Assembly: GCA_020853575.1 (NCBI GenBank)
Contig: JADYYP010000058.1
Span: 1-56,083, forward strand
Length of the DNA: 56,083 bases
Source of the DNA: Planctomycetota bacterium
GTDB lineage: Bacteria; Planctomycetota; UBA1135; GCA-002686595
Direction: 5' to 3'
Positions 28,368-36,441 of the stretch are shown here, piece by piece. How positions within the stretch are numbered: the stretch's first letter is position 1; each line of letters begins with the position of its first letter. The notes beneath the pieces were generated by a model that saw only the letters and a program-made list of their open reading frames with translations, had not been told where the DNA came from and did no database searches. A program made the position numbers and the translations under genes.

Positions 28368-30455
28368 TCAATCGGTGTAGCCCAGGGACTTCAAAGCCTC
28401 CGCACCGCCGACCGAGGAGCCCTGCGCCGCGTGCGGCAGGGCTTTCCAGTCCTCGAGTCGATGCGGCAAGTCGGGCGCGTCGCTCGGCCAACTCTCCAGC
28501 ACGCCGTAGCCGGCGTCGATGGAACGCAATCGTCCGATCTCGAGTTGCCCGTCGTCGCGGCGCGCCGCTCTCAGGTTGCGCCACAGCGCGGCCGTCTCGT
28601 GGAACGCGCGCGAAGGTGCGACGCGCTGATGCCAGTGGTGCGGATAGTGCTCGGCAAAGACGACGCGCTCGTCCGAAAGCTCGTTGCCGAGCAGGTCCAC
28701 GCCGGAGCAAGGCTCGGGGCGCGGCAGGCCGAGTTGGGCCAGGATCGTCGGAGCAATGTCCACACCGCTCGCCAGCGCGTCGACCACACGCGGCTCGCGT
28801 TGGTGCGGCAGCTTGATCAGCAACGGCACGCGAATCTCGCCCTCGTCCAGGGACATGCCGTGCTCGAGCACCGCCCGCGATCCGAACGACTCGCCGTGGT
28901 CGGAGGTCACCACGATCAGCGCCTCGTCGTAGAGTCCGCGGCGCCGCAGTTCGTCGAACAGCGCCCCCACTTGCTGATCCAGGTACGCGATCGACGCATC
29001 GTAGAGGTCGATCAGTTGCTGTCGCTGTTCGTCGGTCAAGCGCTGCTCGCCCGAGTAGACCCGAGCTCTCCAACCGTAGTAGCGCGACTTGCGCATCGGC
29101 TCCACGGCACTCGCGAAGCGCGTCGCGAACGGCTCCGGCGGCGAGTACGGGACGTGCGCGTCCATGTAGTTGGCGAACAGGAACACGGGGGCGCCAGGCG
29201 CATGCAGCTCGTGCTCGTCGAGTCGCTCCGCGATCGCGGAGTTGACCTCCTCCGCGCGGCGATAGGTCAAGTCGAACTCGGTTGGCGGCAGCAGCTCGTA
29301 CAGCAGGTCCTGCAGCGCGCCGCGCAGGCTCGAGGTGCCCGCGCGCGGAAACGCCAGTCGTCGCGAGCGCGCGTCGTACTCCGCAAATCCCTGGGGGATT
29401 CCGAAGGCCGGTCCGAGATAGCCGTGGTTGGCCACGACACCGATCGTGTGCCAGCCGCGCTTCGCCAGCGTTTCGACGATCGTCTCGCGCTCGCGCGCGA
29501 GCGGAGCGGGAAGCGAGGCGTCGCGATCCGGATAGGCTCCGTGCTCACGCACGTACAACCCGGTCAGCATGCTGGCGTGGCTCGGCAACGTGTAGTTGGC
29601 AGCCGCGTAGGCGCGCTCGAAACGCGTGGCATGAGCCGTGAACTCGCGCAGCCGCGGAGTGGTGTCACGCGCGTAGCCGTAGACCGAGAGGTTCGCGGCC
29701 CGCACCGTGTCGAGAGAAATCAGGACCACCGGGGGAGCGTCCGGACGGCGCGCGAGCTCCACCTCGCGTGCGATCACGCCTTGACCGAGGCCCGTCCCAG
29801 CGAGCGCCAGAGCGCACGCGCCGAGCGTGGTGCTCCAGCGGGTGATGGGTGTCGACGACCACCAACGGCGCGTCGCGCTCGCGAGCGACCATGCTCCCAG
29901 CGTGAGCGCGATCGCCGCCCAGCGCTTGGTGCGCCAGGTTGAATCCTGCATCACGTCCGAGGTGAGCCAAGGCAGGAGCGCGAGCACGCCGAACACGCAC
30001 CACGGATGTGTGATCGCGGCGCTGTAGCGACTCCAAGTCGGCCGAATCCAGGCCAGGACGAGCAGCAAGCTCGACGCGCTCGCGACGTACACCGCGTTGC
30101 GCGCCTCGAGGCGCTGAGTCGCGAACTGTGCGCCATTCCAGGCCAAGACGAAAGCCAGCAACGCCAGCGTGACCAGTCCTCGCGCCTCGCCGCATGCCGG
30201 TCGCCCGGAAGCGGAGCCGAGGCGGCGCGCGATGGGCGCTAGCAGCAATCCCGCGAGCGCGCCGACGCAGCCGCTGGCGCACAGCATCGCGCCAAAGGAG
30301 ATCCAACTCTGCGGTTGGAACGAAAGCCCGTCGGTGCTGCTTCGTGCCAGCCAAGTGGCCACCAGCTCCTCGCCGGCCGCGAGGATCAGGCCCACGCGAG
30401 CGCCTTCCGACGCGCAGGCGGCCGCAGAATCGGGGGCAGGGATCTCGCGATGCAC
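28368..30455 (-). CDS. membrane-anchored sulfatase-like hydrolase/transferase (Thr nucleophile), second copy
   Basis: The 695-residue protein has about seven TM helices (to residue ~240) and then an alkaline-phosphatase-superfamily domain. Metal-site features are ISLDTVRAANL, TSDHGESF and NYMDAHVPY. The nucleophile site reads Y-T289-L-P-S-H, followed by ASMLTG, so Thr replaces the sulfatase Cys/Ser and His replaces the Arg of C/S-x-P-x-R. Like the gene at 23313-25454 it ends in a LKSLGYTD tail that resembles the other's LQSLGYMG. The two are diverged relatives flanking two glycan-type genes. Start codon GTG 30455 gives the first plausible N-terminus but lacks a Shine-Dalgarno sequence, so the start is uncertain by a few tens of residues. 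Confidence 0.8.
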   Translation of the reverse strand: MHREIPAPDSAAACASEGARVGLILAAGEELVATWLARSSTDGLSFQPQSWISFGAMLCASGCVGALAGLLLAPIARRLGSASGRPACGEARGLVTLALLAFVLAWNGAQFATQRLEARNAVYVASASSLLLVLAWIRPTWSRYSAAITHPWCVFGVLALLPWLTSDVMQDSTWRTKRWAAIALTLGAWSLASATRRWWSSTPITRWSTTLGACALALAGTGLGQGVIAREVELARRPDAPPVVLISLDTVRAANLSVYGYARDTTPRLREFTAHATRFERAYAAANYTLPSHASMLTGLYVREHGAYPDRDASLPAPLARERETIVETLAKRGWHTIGVVANHGYLGPAFGIPQGFAEYDARSRRLAFPRAGTSSLRGALQDLLYELLPPTEFDLTYRRAEEVNSAIAERLDEHELHAPGAPVFLFANYMDAHVPYSPPEPFATRFASAVEPMRKSRYYGWRARVYSGEQRLTDEQRQQLIDLYDASIAYLDQQVGALFDELRRRGLYDEALIVVTSDHGESFGSRAVLEHGMSLDEGEIRVPLLIKLPHQREPRVVDALASGVDIAPTILAQLGLPRPEPCSGVDLLGNELSDERVVFAEHYPHHWHQRVAPSRAFHETAALWRNLRAARRDDGQLEIGRLRSIDAGYGVLESWPSDAPDLPHRLEDWKALPHAAQGSSVGGAEALKSLGYTD

Positions 30456-30511
30456 GCGCGGAGAATTAGAGCACAGCCGAGCGTGCTCGGCGCGCACGAC
30501 TGCGCCCAAGC

Positions 30512-30519
30512 GTTAGGAT
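30512..30519 (+). promoter_or_regulatory. putative -10 element (GTTAGGAT)
   Basis: GTTAGGAT ends 7 nt before ATG 30527, one mismatch from GCTANNAT. A -10 hexamer TAGGAT here would place the transcription start at or next to the start codon. No ribosome-binding site fits in the remaining CCCGCCC. Confidence 0.42.
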
Positions 30520-30526
30520 CCCGCCC

Positions 30527-31426
30527 ATGCCGCGAAGCTGCTGGATCTCGATCACACTGGCACTCGCCGCCTGCAGCTCGATTTCCCAGCAGTCGGGCTC
30601 GCCCCACGACTTCGCCGCGATCGTGGATGCGGGCTACGCTCCACCAGAGGGAGTGCAGCCGTTCGACATCGTGCTCGACCTCGGCGACCTGCTGGGCTCG
30701 ACCGATCCGCTCGAACGCGACGAGTGGGCCTACGGAATCAGCGCGCAATGGATCGTGCGCCGCGGACTGCTCGCGCCCGACGAATTGCGCGAGCTCGCCC
30801 TGCGCTGGTGCGAGAACCTGCGCGTGGGGCTGGGTGAGAAGGACCGAGACAGCGTGTTCCTGCGCTCTTTCTCGGCGTTGTCGCTCTCCTTGATCGCCGC
30901 GCGCGACCTGCAGCAACCCTTCCTGGACGCGAATGAGGTGCGCGCGCTCGTCGATCGAGCGCTCGAGTATGCAGCGCGCGAACGCGACCGGCGCGACTTC
31001 GATCCCGTGCACGGCTGGATCCATGCCACGGCGCACACTGCGGACTGGCTGAAGTTCCTGGCGCGCAACCGGCACGTCGACGCCGCGAGATTGCGCGCCA
31101 TGCTGGACGCCGTCGGCGGGATGATCGCGGGCGACGCGGTGCGAGCCTATTCGATGGGCGAGGACGAGCGCTTGGCTCGGGCGTTGGCGGCGGTCGTGGC
31201 GCGCGAAGAGCTCGATCCGCGCGCTTGGTGTGGTTTTCTCGACGCGCTCGTCGAGTTGGTGGCTCGCACCCGCGCCCAGGGTTTCTCCGAGACCGGTTTC
31301 GCGGTGGAGCAAAACGTCTTGCACGTTCTGCGGGCGCTCTACGCCAGTCTGTCCGCCGCCGACGGAAGCCCTGAGCACGTACAGCTCGCGCGCGACGCGA
31401 CGCTGCGCGCCCTCGCGCGCCTGTGA
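30527..31426 (+). CDS. DUF2785 family lipoprotein
   Basis: The 299-residue protein has a lipoprotein signal (MPRSCWISITLALAAC, lipobox LAAC with Cys16). The helical body carries the DUF2785 hallmarks DEWAYGISAQWIV and the central DPVHGWIHATAHTADWLKFLARN. DUF2785 proteins have no known biochemical function. The lipobox predicts attachment to the outer face of a membrane, unusual for a family known mainly as cytosolic proteins. The gene ends with TGA immediately abutting the minus-strand stop of the CheX-like gene, so the junction reads TGATCA. Confidence 0.75.
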   Translation: MPRSCWISITLALAACSSISQQSGSPHDFAAIVDAGYAPPEGVQPFDIVLDLGDLLGSTDPLERDEWAYGISAQWIVRRGLLAPDELRELALRWCENLRVGLGEKDRDSVFLRSFSALSLSLIAARDLQQPFLDANEVRALVDRALEYAARERDRRDFDPVHGWIHATAHTADWLKFLARNRHVDAARLRAMLDAVGGMIAGDAVRAYSMGEDERLARALAAVVAREELDPRAWCGFLDALVELVARTRAQGFSETGFAVEQNVLHVLRALYASLSAADGSPEHVQLARDATLRALARL

Positions 31427-31987
31427 TCAGCCGCTGACGCGGCGCAGCAACGCGAGCGAGGTCGTGAAGAAGCGCTCTTTCAGGTCGTTGAAGGGCATGT
31501 CGGTGAGCTCGAAGTCCACCGACAGCGTGTGCATGCCGCGCGTGTAGTGCACGTTGTAGCTCTGCCCCATGATCACGCTCGGGACCGAAATGTTTTCGGA
31601 CTCGTAAGGAGTGCCGATCAGCACTTCCTTGACGCGCCCGCCGATCATGTTGCCGACCTCGCCGATCGCATCGAAGGTCATCTCGTCGATCGAATGGTGT
31701 TCTTCGCCGAGCAGCTTGCTCGCGATGTGCAGCATCGTGCGCTCACCCATCGAGAGTGTCACCGAGCCGTTGGTCCTGCCGACGAGCCCCACGACCACGC
31801 TGATCGCGCGCGAGGCCGTGCAGTAGCGCGAGGCGCCGATCGGCGGAGGATTGAGACCCGTCATCTCGAGCCCCTCGCGAGTGCCGCGGATCACCGCGTC
31901 CAGCAGGATCGGCTCGATCTCCAGGGGCAACGTGCACGCGACGGGGGCGGGGGAAGCAGGCTTGATGGCGGCGTCGACTTCGAACAT
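31427..31987 (-). CDS. CheX/CheC-like chemotaxis phosphatase domain protein
   Basis: The 186-residue protein is a single CheC/CheX-type domain. Its central helix holds FDAIGEVGNMIGGRVKE, the Glu-x2-Asn catalytic pattern of CheX-type CheY phosphatases (one copy, as in CheX). Flanking strands include ISVVVGLVG and VTLSMGERTMLHIASKLLG. CheX dephosphorylates response regulators of the CheY type. No chemotaxis or flagellar gene is near, so it probably serves a non-chemotactic two-component system. ATG 31987 is preceded by a weak GAGG. It is separated by 146 nt from the cbb3 operon on the same strand. Confidence 0.8.
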   Translation of the reverse strand: MFEVDAAIKPASPAPVACTLPLEIEPILLDAVIRGTREGLEMTGLNPPPIGASRYCTASRAISVVVGLVGRTNGSVTLSMGERTMLHIASKLLGEEHHSIDEMTFDAIGEVGNMIGGRVKEVLIGTPYESENISVPSVIMGQSYNVHYTRGMHTLSVDFELTDMPFNDLKERFFTTSLALLRRVSG

Positions 31988-32133
31988 GAACGAGGACCTC
32001 GAAGGGGGTTCCTGGTTATCGCGTGCAGGTGCCGAGCGACTTGACGTTTGCGGCGGACACACCCCAACCCGCAGGCCCGCCGAGTCCGGAACGGCAACTC
32101 CGCGCGGGAAGGACTTTCGGGTCGACGCAGGCC
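31988..32133. other. intergenic region between cbb3 operon end and cheX-like gene
   Basis: This 146-nt region on the minus-strand side lies between the stop of the SafE/DsbD-like gene and the start of the CheX-like gene. I see GC-rich inverted segments but no clear stem longer than 5 bp with a T-tract, and no GCTANNAT octamer. Confidence 0.3.
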
Positions 32134-32796
32134 TCAACCGAGCGCGGCGACCCCACGCCACACCGTCCACGCGCCGTAGCCCAGGAGCAGCGCGGCCGCG
32201 CCCAGCCGACCGCGTCGGCGCCAGCTCTCCGGCACAGCCGACGCTCCCAGCGCCAGGCCGCCGAGCACGAGCCCGGTCGCCAGCCCGAACACGAATGGAC
32301 CGAGCGCCGCGAGAGCCACGCCAGACGCCGCCCCGAGCGCGATCGCGGACCACGACAGACCACAGGGCAGCAGCCCGTTGGCCGCGCCCAGGGCAAACCC
32401 GCGCAGCGGACCCGGCAACTCGCGCGTCGCGTGCATCGCCGAGCGCAGTGCGCGCTCGAGCACCGCGAACGTCGGTCGACCCACGAATCCCAGCCAGCCC
32501 AGGCTCGAGAGTGCGACCAACACCATCACCAGGCCGGCGAGCCAGGCGAGCGCGGCGCGCGCCAGAGCCAGCCAGTGCGCTTCGCGCGCCCCGAGTTCCG
32601 CCGCGGTGCGCGCGACGATCAGCGCCAGCACCGAGTACATCGCTGCTTTCCCGACGACATAGGCGAGCACGAGCATGTAGCTCGAGCGGGCGCGCCCCAG
32701 GCCCAGCGATGCGGCGAGCGGGCCACACATGCCCGCGCAATGGAGTGAGCCGACGAGCCCGAGCACCGCAAACGGCGCGAGGTCGAGCGCGTTCAT
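32134..32796 (-). CDS. SafE/DsbD-like six-TM protein of the cbb3 operon
   Basis: The 220-residue membrane protein has about six TM helices and the signature GSLHCAGMCGPLA at its N-terminus (Cys-x3-Cys) and LGAANGLLPCG in the middle. This is the sulfite exporter TauE/SafE–DsbD_2 type often encoded in ccoGHIS regions. Family members there are thought to help with copper or haem/cysteine chemistry during cytochrome oxidase assembly, but the exact role is not established. The ATG overlaps the TGA of the ccoG-like gene by 4 nt, so it is the last coupled gene of the operon. Confidence 0.8.
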   Translation of the reverse strand: MNALDLAPFAVLGLVGSLHCAGMCGPLAASLGLGRARSSYMLVLAYVVGKAAMYSVLALIVARTAAELGAREAHWLALARAALAWLAGLVMVLVALSSLGWLGFVGRPTFAVLERALRSAMHATRELPGPLRGFALGAANGLLPCGLSWSAIALGAASGVALAALGPFVFGLATGLVLGGLALGASAVPESWRRRGRLGAAALLLGYGAWTVWRGVAALG

Positions 32797-33692
32797 CCCT
32801 TGAGTTCGCCGTGCTCGGGCGCCGCGCTGTCGCGCGCGCCACTCGGCAAGAACCCCATGCGCAAGGGCGTCGCGACGTTGAGACGCGCGGTCGTGCCTTC
32901 ACAGGCCGAGACGCAATCGCCGCAGCGGATGCACAGCGCGAAGTTGCTCATTCCGTCGGGATAGAAACCGGAGCCCTCGCGGTACTTCCCGCCCGACAGC
33001 TCGCGCGGCAAGAGGTCCATCGGACAGGCCTTCTCGCAGGCCTTGCAGTCGGTGCAGTTCTGCGGATGCGCGAACTCGATCCCGTTGTTCGTGTCGTGCC
33101 CGAGCAACGCGAAGTAGACGCCCGAAGGGCACCAGTTCCGGCAAAAGCCCAGCCCGAGCTTCTGCACGAACACGTAGAAGCTCGTGATCATCCCCAGCAA
33201 GAACATGCTGGCGACGATCTTCCACGGCGCGGACGCGTCGGAGAACACGCGCCAGTCGAGCCAGAAGCTGAACGTGATCGCGGACAGGACGCTGCAGGTC
33301 GTGATCAGGAGCGCGCCACCGATGATGCGGTCCTTGCGCGTCTTGGCGCGGAAGCGCAGCCACTCGGCGAAGCGTGCGACCGCGCCGTAGGGACACACGA
33401 ATCCACACAGGTACCGTCCGAAGAAACGGCTGACGAGGATGATCGCCAGGTTGACCCCGAGGAACGGGAAGGCAAAGCGGCGCGCGACTTCGACCAGCCC
33501 CAGTTGCTCACCGAGGTAGTGGTGGTGCCCGCCCCACAGGTCGAAGCGGATGATGCCGAAGAACGGCAATGCCGCGATGGCCAACGTGAAGGCGATCGCG
33601 ACTGCCCAGCGCCAGTTCGAGTAGCGGTGCGGCTTCCCGCGGGCCTTCCCCAGGCCGAGCACGACCTTGTCGCGTTGTTTTCCGAGAGGCAT
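32793..33692 (-). CDS. CcoG/NapH-like polyferredoxin, short form
   Basis: The 299-residue membrane protein has about five TM helices. A CGFVCPYG motif (residues ~95-102) and RNWCPSG lie in the membrane part. Two [4Fe-4S] motifs, CTDCKACEKACP and CIRCGDCVSACE, are in the C-terminal part. CcoG (RdxA/FixG) reduces copper for cbb3 oxidase assembly. This version stops soon after the second cluster and lacks the Ig-like FixG C-terminal domain of full-length CcoG (~470 residues), so it is nearer to NapH-type proteins in size. ATG 33692 is chosen; an in-frame GTG at 33737 would add 15 residues. It is coupled by overlap to the SafE-like gene. Confidence 0.8.
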   Translation of the reverse strand: MPLGKQRDKVVLGLGKARGKPHRYSNWRWAVAIAFTLAIAALPFFGIIRFDLWGGHHHYLGEQLGLVEVARRFAFPFLGVNLAIILVSRFFGRYLCGFVCPYGAVARFAEWLRFRAKTRKDRIIGGALLITTCSVLSAITFSFWLDWRVFSDASAPWKIVASMFLLGMITSFYVFVQKLGLGFCRNWCPSGVYFALLGHDTNNGIEFAHPQNCTDCKACEKACPMDLLPRELSGGKYREGSGFYPDGMSNFALCIRCGDCVSACEGTTARLNVATPLRMGFLPSGARDSAAPEHGELKG

Positions 33693-33751
33693 GGGAGACG
33701 CGGGAGTTTGTTTCGGCAGCCGCCCGTGCCGGGCCACAGCCAGCGCGCAAC

Positions 33752-35878
33752 CTAGGCGGGACTACGCACGTTCGCCGTAGGACCTAGTTCGGATGCGCCG
33801 ACCGTTGATGTGCGTACAGCGCTCGGGTCCGGAAGCGTCGCGGGCCGCTTGCGGATCAAGCGCCCCGAGTTCAGCACGGAAAACACGCTCGAGACCACCA
33901 TGGCCGAGGCGGCGAAGATCGGCGTGAGCCGCCCCGTCGCCGCCAGGTACAGCCCGATCGAGTTGTACAGGAAGGCCCAGGCGAGGTTGAGCTTCGCGGC
34001 GAGCACCGCCGAGCGCGCCAGCGTCAGCAGCTCCGGAAGCTCGGAAAGTCCCGGCCGCAGCAGATTCACCTGGGCGGCGGAAAGGCTGCTGGCGGCGCCC
34101 CCGGACATCGAGATGCCGACGTCAGCCGCCGCGAGCGCTGCCGCGTCGTTGAGTCCGTCGCCGACGAAGGCCACTCCGCGACCCGCGGCGCGGATGCGCT
34201 CGACCTTGTCCGCGGGAGACAGGCGCGATTCGACGCGGATCCCGAGCTCGCTCGCGAGGGCGCGGGCAGGCCCCTCGGCGTCGCCGGTGAGCACGGCCGC
34301 ATCGCAGCCATGCGCGCGCAGTTCGCGTACCACCTCGCGCGCCTCTGGCCTTGCGCGCGAGCGCAGGTGCAAGCGTGCGATGCAGCGCTGGTCTTCTCGG
34401 ACGACGACGGTGGTCACGCCATCGGCGCCGGGCGCGTCGTCACCGGTCATGCGCAGGGCGCGCCCTTCGACTCGTCCGCGCACGCCGACGCCCGGCAGTG
34501 CTTGGAAATCGTGCACTTCGGGCAGGGGCGCGTTGTTCGAGCGCGCGCACCACGCGGCCCGCACCGAACGGGCGATCGGGTGCTCACTGCCCAACTCGAG
34601 CGCGGCCGCCAAGCGCAGGGCCTCGAGCTCGTCGACCGCGGCCTCGGGCTCGACGCGCTCCAGCTCGAACTCGCCGGAAGTCAGCGTTCCGGTCTTGTCC
34701 AACAGCACGGTTCGCGCGCGGGCCAGGGCCTCGAGCGCCTCGCCGCCGCGGACCAAGATCCCGCGCCGCCAGGCCTCACCGATCGCGGTCCAAAACGCCA
34801 GAGGCGTGGCGATCCCCAAAGCGCACGGACAAGAGATCAGGACCACTGCGAGGCCGTCGAGCCAGGCTTCCTCGGGCCCCGAGATCGACCAGCGCCACCA
34901 CACGACGAACAGCGCGAGCACGAACACCGCCGGCATCAGCGAGGCAGCCAGTCGATCGGCGATGCGCACCAAGCGCGAGCGTCGATTGATCGCATCGTGC
35001 AACAAGCGCTCGATCTCGTCGCGCAGGCGGTGGCCGACCGTGGCGCTGGCGCGCACCACCAAGCTGCCGTCCACGAGCGTGACGCCCGCGTGCACCAACT
35101 CGCCCGGACCGTAGCTGCGCGGCTGCGATTCGCCGGTGAGCGCGGCGGTGTCGACGAACGAGCGTCCGGACACGACCACCCCATCGACCGGGACGATTTC
35201 GCCTGGGCGAATGCGCACCACGTCGTCGACGGCGATGTCCGCCGCCTTGACCGGAGTCTCGCCAGCGCCGTCCACTCGCGCCACCGGTGCTTCGCGCTCG
35301 GGGACGATGCGGCGCAGCTCCTCGGTGGCGCGCTCGCGTGCGCGCACGTCGAGCCAGCGTCCGACGCTGTACAAGAGCAGCACCATGGTCGCCGTGTCGA
35401 AGTACACCTCGCCGCCGCTGCGGAAGGTGTTCCAGACGCTGACACCCCAGGCCGCGAGCGTGCCCGCCAAGATCAACGACTCGGCCGACAACCAGCGCCG
35501 CATGCTCACGACCGCATCGAACAGCGGCACGCCCAAGAGCAAGATCACCGGCGTCGAGAACGCCATCGCACCCAAGCGGAAGATGCCACTGAGCGCGCGC
35601 GCGCCTTCGAGCTCTCCCTCGTCGTGCAGCATTGCGCCGTAGAGGGAGAGCGAGAAGACCATCACGCCCATCGCCAGGAACGCCGAGAGCACGACGCGCG
35701 AGAGCAGACGGTCCGTGCGCGCTTCCAGACCGCGATGACTCAGCCGATGCGCGAGGAAACAACCGCTGCAGCAATAGGCGTCTCCGTCCGCACCAGGACG
35801 GACCGGGCCCGCGAACGGCAACCCACAGTGGGTGCAGCTCGCGGGCCCGGATGCGATGTCGTGGCGCGGCGGGGTCAT
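33752..35878 (-). CDS. ccoI: copper-translocating P-type ATPase for cbb3 oxidase assembly
   Basis: The 708-residue P1B-type ATPase has an N-terminal cysteine cluster (Cys15-x2-Cys18 and Cys36-Cys37-x2-Cys40), as in CcoI/FixI. The eight-helix core contains the ISCPCALG ion motif, the phosphorylation site DKTGTLTSGE, the TGES dephosphorylation motif, and the hinge GDGLNDAAAL. It exports Cu to the periplasm for the CcoN active site. It lies within the oxidase operon, 45 nt downstream of the 63-residue membrane protein. The usual heavy-metal-associated (ferredoxin-like) N-terminal domain appears absent: after the Cys cluster the sequence goes directly to TM1 at residue ~64. Confidence 0.92.
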   Translation of the reverse strand: MTPPRHDIASGPASCTHCGLPFAGPVRPGADGDAYCCSGCFLAHRLSHRGLEARTDRLLSRVVLSAFLAMGVMVFSLSLYGAMLHDEGELEGARALSGIFRLGAMAFSTPVILLLGVPLFDAVVSMRRWLSAESLILAGTLAAWGVSVWNTFRSGGEVYFDTATMVLLLYSVGRWLDVRARERATEELRRIVPEREAPVARVDGAGETPVKAADIAVDDVVRIRPGEIVPVDGVVVSGRSFVDTAALTGESQPRSYGPGELVHAGVTLVDGSLVVRASATVGHRLRDEIERLLHDAINRRSRLVRIADRLAASLMPAVFVLALFVVWWRWSISGPEEAWLDGLAVVLISCPCALGIATPLAFWTAIGEAWRRGILVRGGEALEALARARTVLLDKTGTLTSGEFELERVEPEAAVDELEALRLAAALELGSEHPIARSVRAAWCARSNNAPLPEVHDFQALPGVGVRGRVEGRALRMTGDDAPGADGVTTVVVREDQRCIARLHLRSRARPEAREVVRELRAHGCDAAVLTGDAEGPARALASELGIRVESRLSPADKVERIRAAGRGVAFVGDGLNDAAALAAADVGISMSGGAASSLSAAQVNLLRPGLSELPELLTLARSAVLAAKLNLAWAFLYNSIGLYLAATGRLTPIFAASAMVVSSVFSVLNSGRLIRKRPATLPDPSAVRTSTVGASELGPTANVRSPA

Positions 35879-35923
35879 GGGATCGCGGCGAGAGCCTACG
35901 CTCTCCCGGCGCGCGCCGATCGG

Positions 35924-36115
35924 CTACTTGGCAGCCTCGGCCGCCGGAGTCAACTCCTTCGGCCCCTTCTGCAGGTAGTCGGGCAATTGGTACTCGAGCG
36001 AGTACCAGGTGAAAAACACCAGGAACCCGATGTAGAGCAGCATCAGATACCAGGGCACTCCACCGTGGCCGAAGCCCGGGTCGTGTTGCTCGCTGTCGGT
36101 CTTCTCTTGGCTCAC
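35924..36115 (-). CDS. 63-residue single-TM membrane protein of the cbb3 operon (CcoQ-like position)
   Basis: A GTG start at 36115 gives 63 residues. A polar N-terminus (SQEKTDSEQHDPGFGHG) is followed by one TM helix (VPWYLMLLYIGFLVFFTWY) and a short tail ending in AAEAAK. The GTG overlaps the stop of the preceding 109-residue gene by 4 nt, which supports it as a genuine small gene. Its size, single TM and position fit a CcoQ/CcoH-type accessory subunit, but there is no diagnostic motif. Synteny in other genomes would decide. Confidence 0.6.
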   Translation of the reverse strand: MSQEKTDSEQHDPGFGHGGVPWYLMLLYIGFLVFFTWYSLEYQLPDYLQKGPKELTPAAEAAK

Positions 36116-36441
36116 GGCAGGTCCTCCCCGAAGTTCAGTCCTTCTTCGCGTTCCTGGCGGAACACACGGTCCATCATCTCGTGCTTGGTCTTTTCGACGT
36201 CCTTGAACTGCCCGGTGAGGAACGCCCACACGAGCAGCAAGAAGAACCCGACGGCCACGAACCCGTAGGTCAAGATCGGATCGAAGGCGAAACCCGCCAT
36301 CTCGTCCTTCTTGATCGTGCGCAGGAACTCGTGGAGCTTGAAGAAGAACATGCATCCGGCGATCACGCACACCGTCGAGAAGAAGATGTGCACGGCGCGC
36401 CAGCGCAGCTTCGAAACCGGTTGATCGACTTCGGGCTTCAC
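36112..36441 (-). CDS. 109-residue two-TM protein with CcoS-like C-terminus
   Basis: The GTG start at 36441 overlaps the ccoO stop by 4 nt. The product has two TM helices (residues ~17-35 and ~52-72). After the second helix the sequence reads VWAFLTGQFKDVEKTKHEMMD. It resembles the C-terminal motif of the ~50-residue cbb3 maturation protein CcoS, where a Trp-containing helix is followed by Gly-Gln-Phe/Tyr-x-Asp-x-Glu. CcoS is needed to insert cofactors into the oxidase. This protein has an extra N-terminal helix, so it is a longer relative or a fusion. The position between ccoO and ccoI supports an assembly role. Confidence 0.6.
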   Translation of the reverse strand: MKPEVDQPVSKLRWRAVHIFFSTVCVIAGCMFFFKLHEFLRTIKKDEMAGFAFDPILTYGFVAVGFFLLLVWAFLTGQFKDVEKTKHEMMDRVFRQEREEGLNFGEDLP

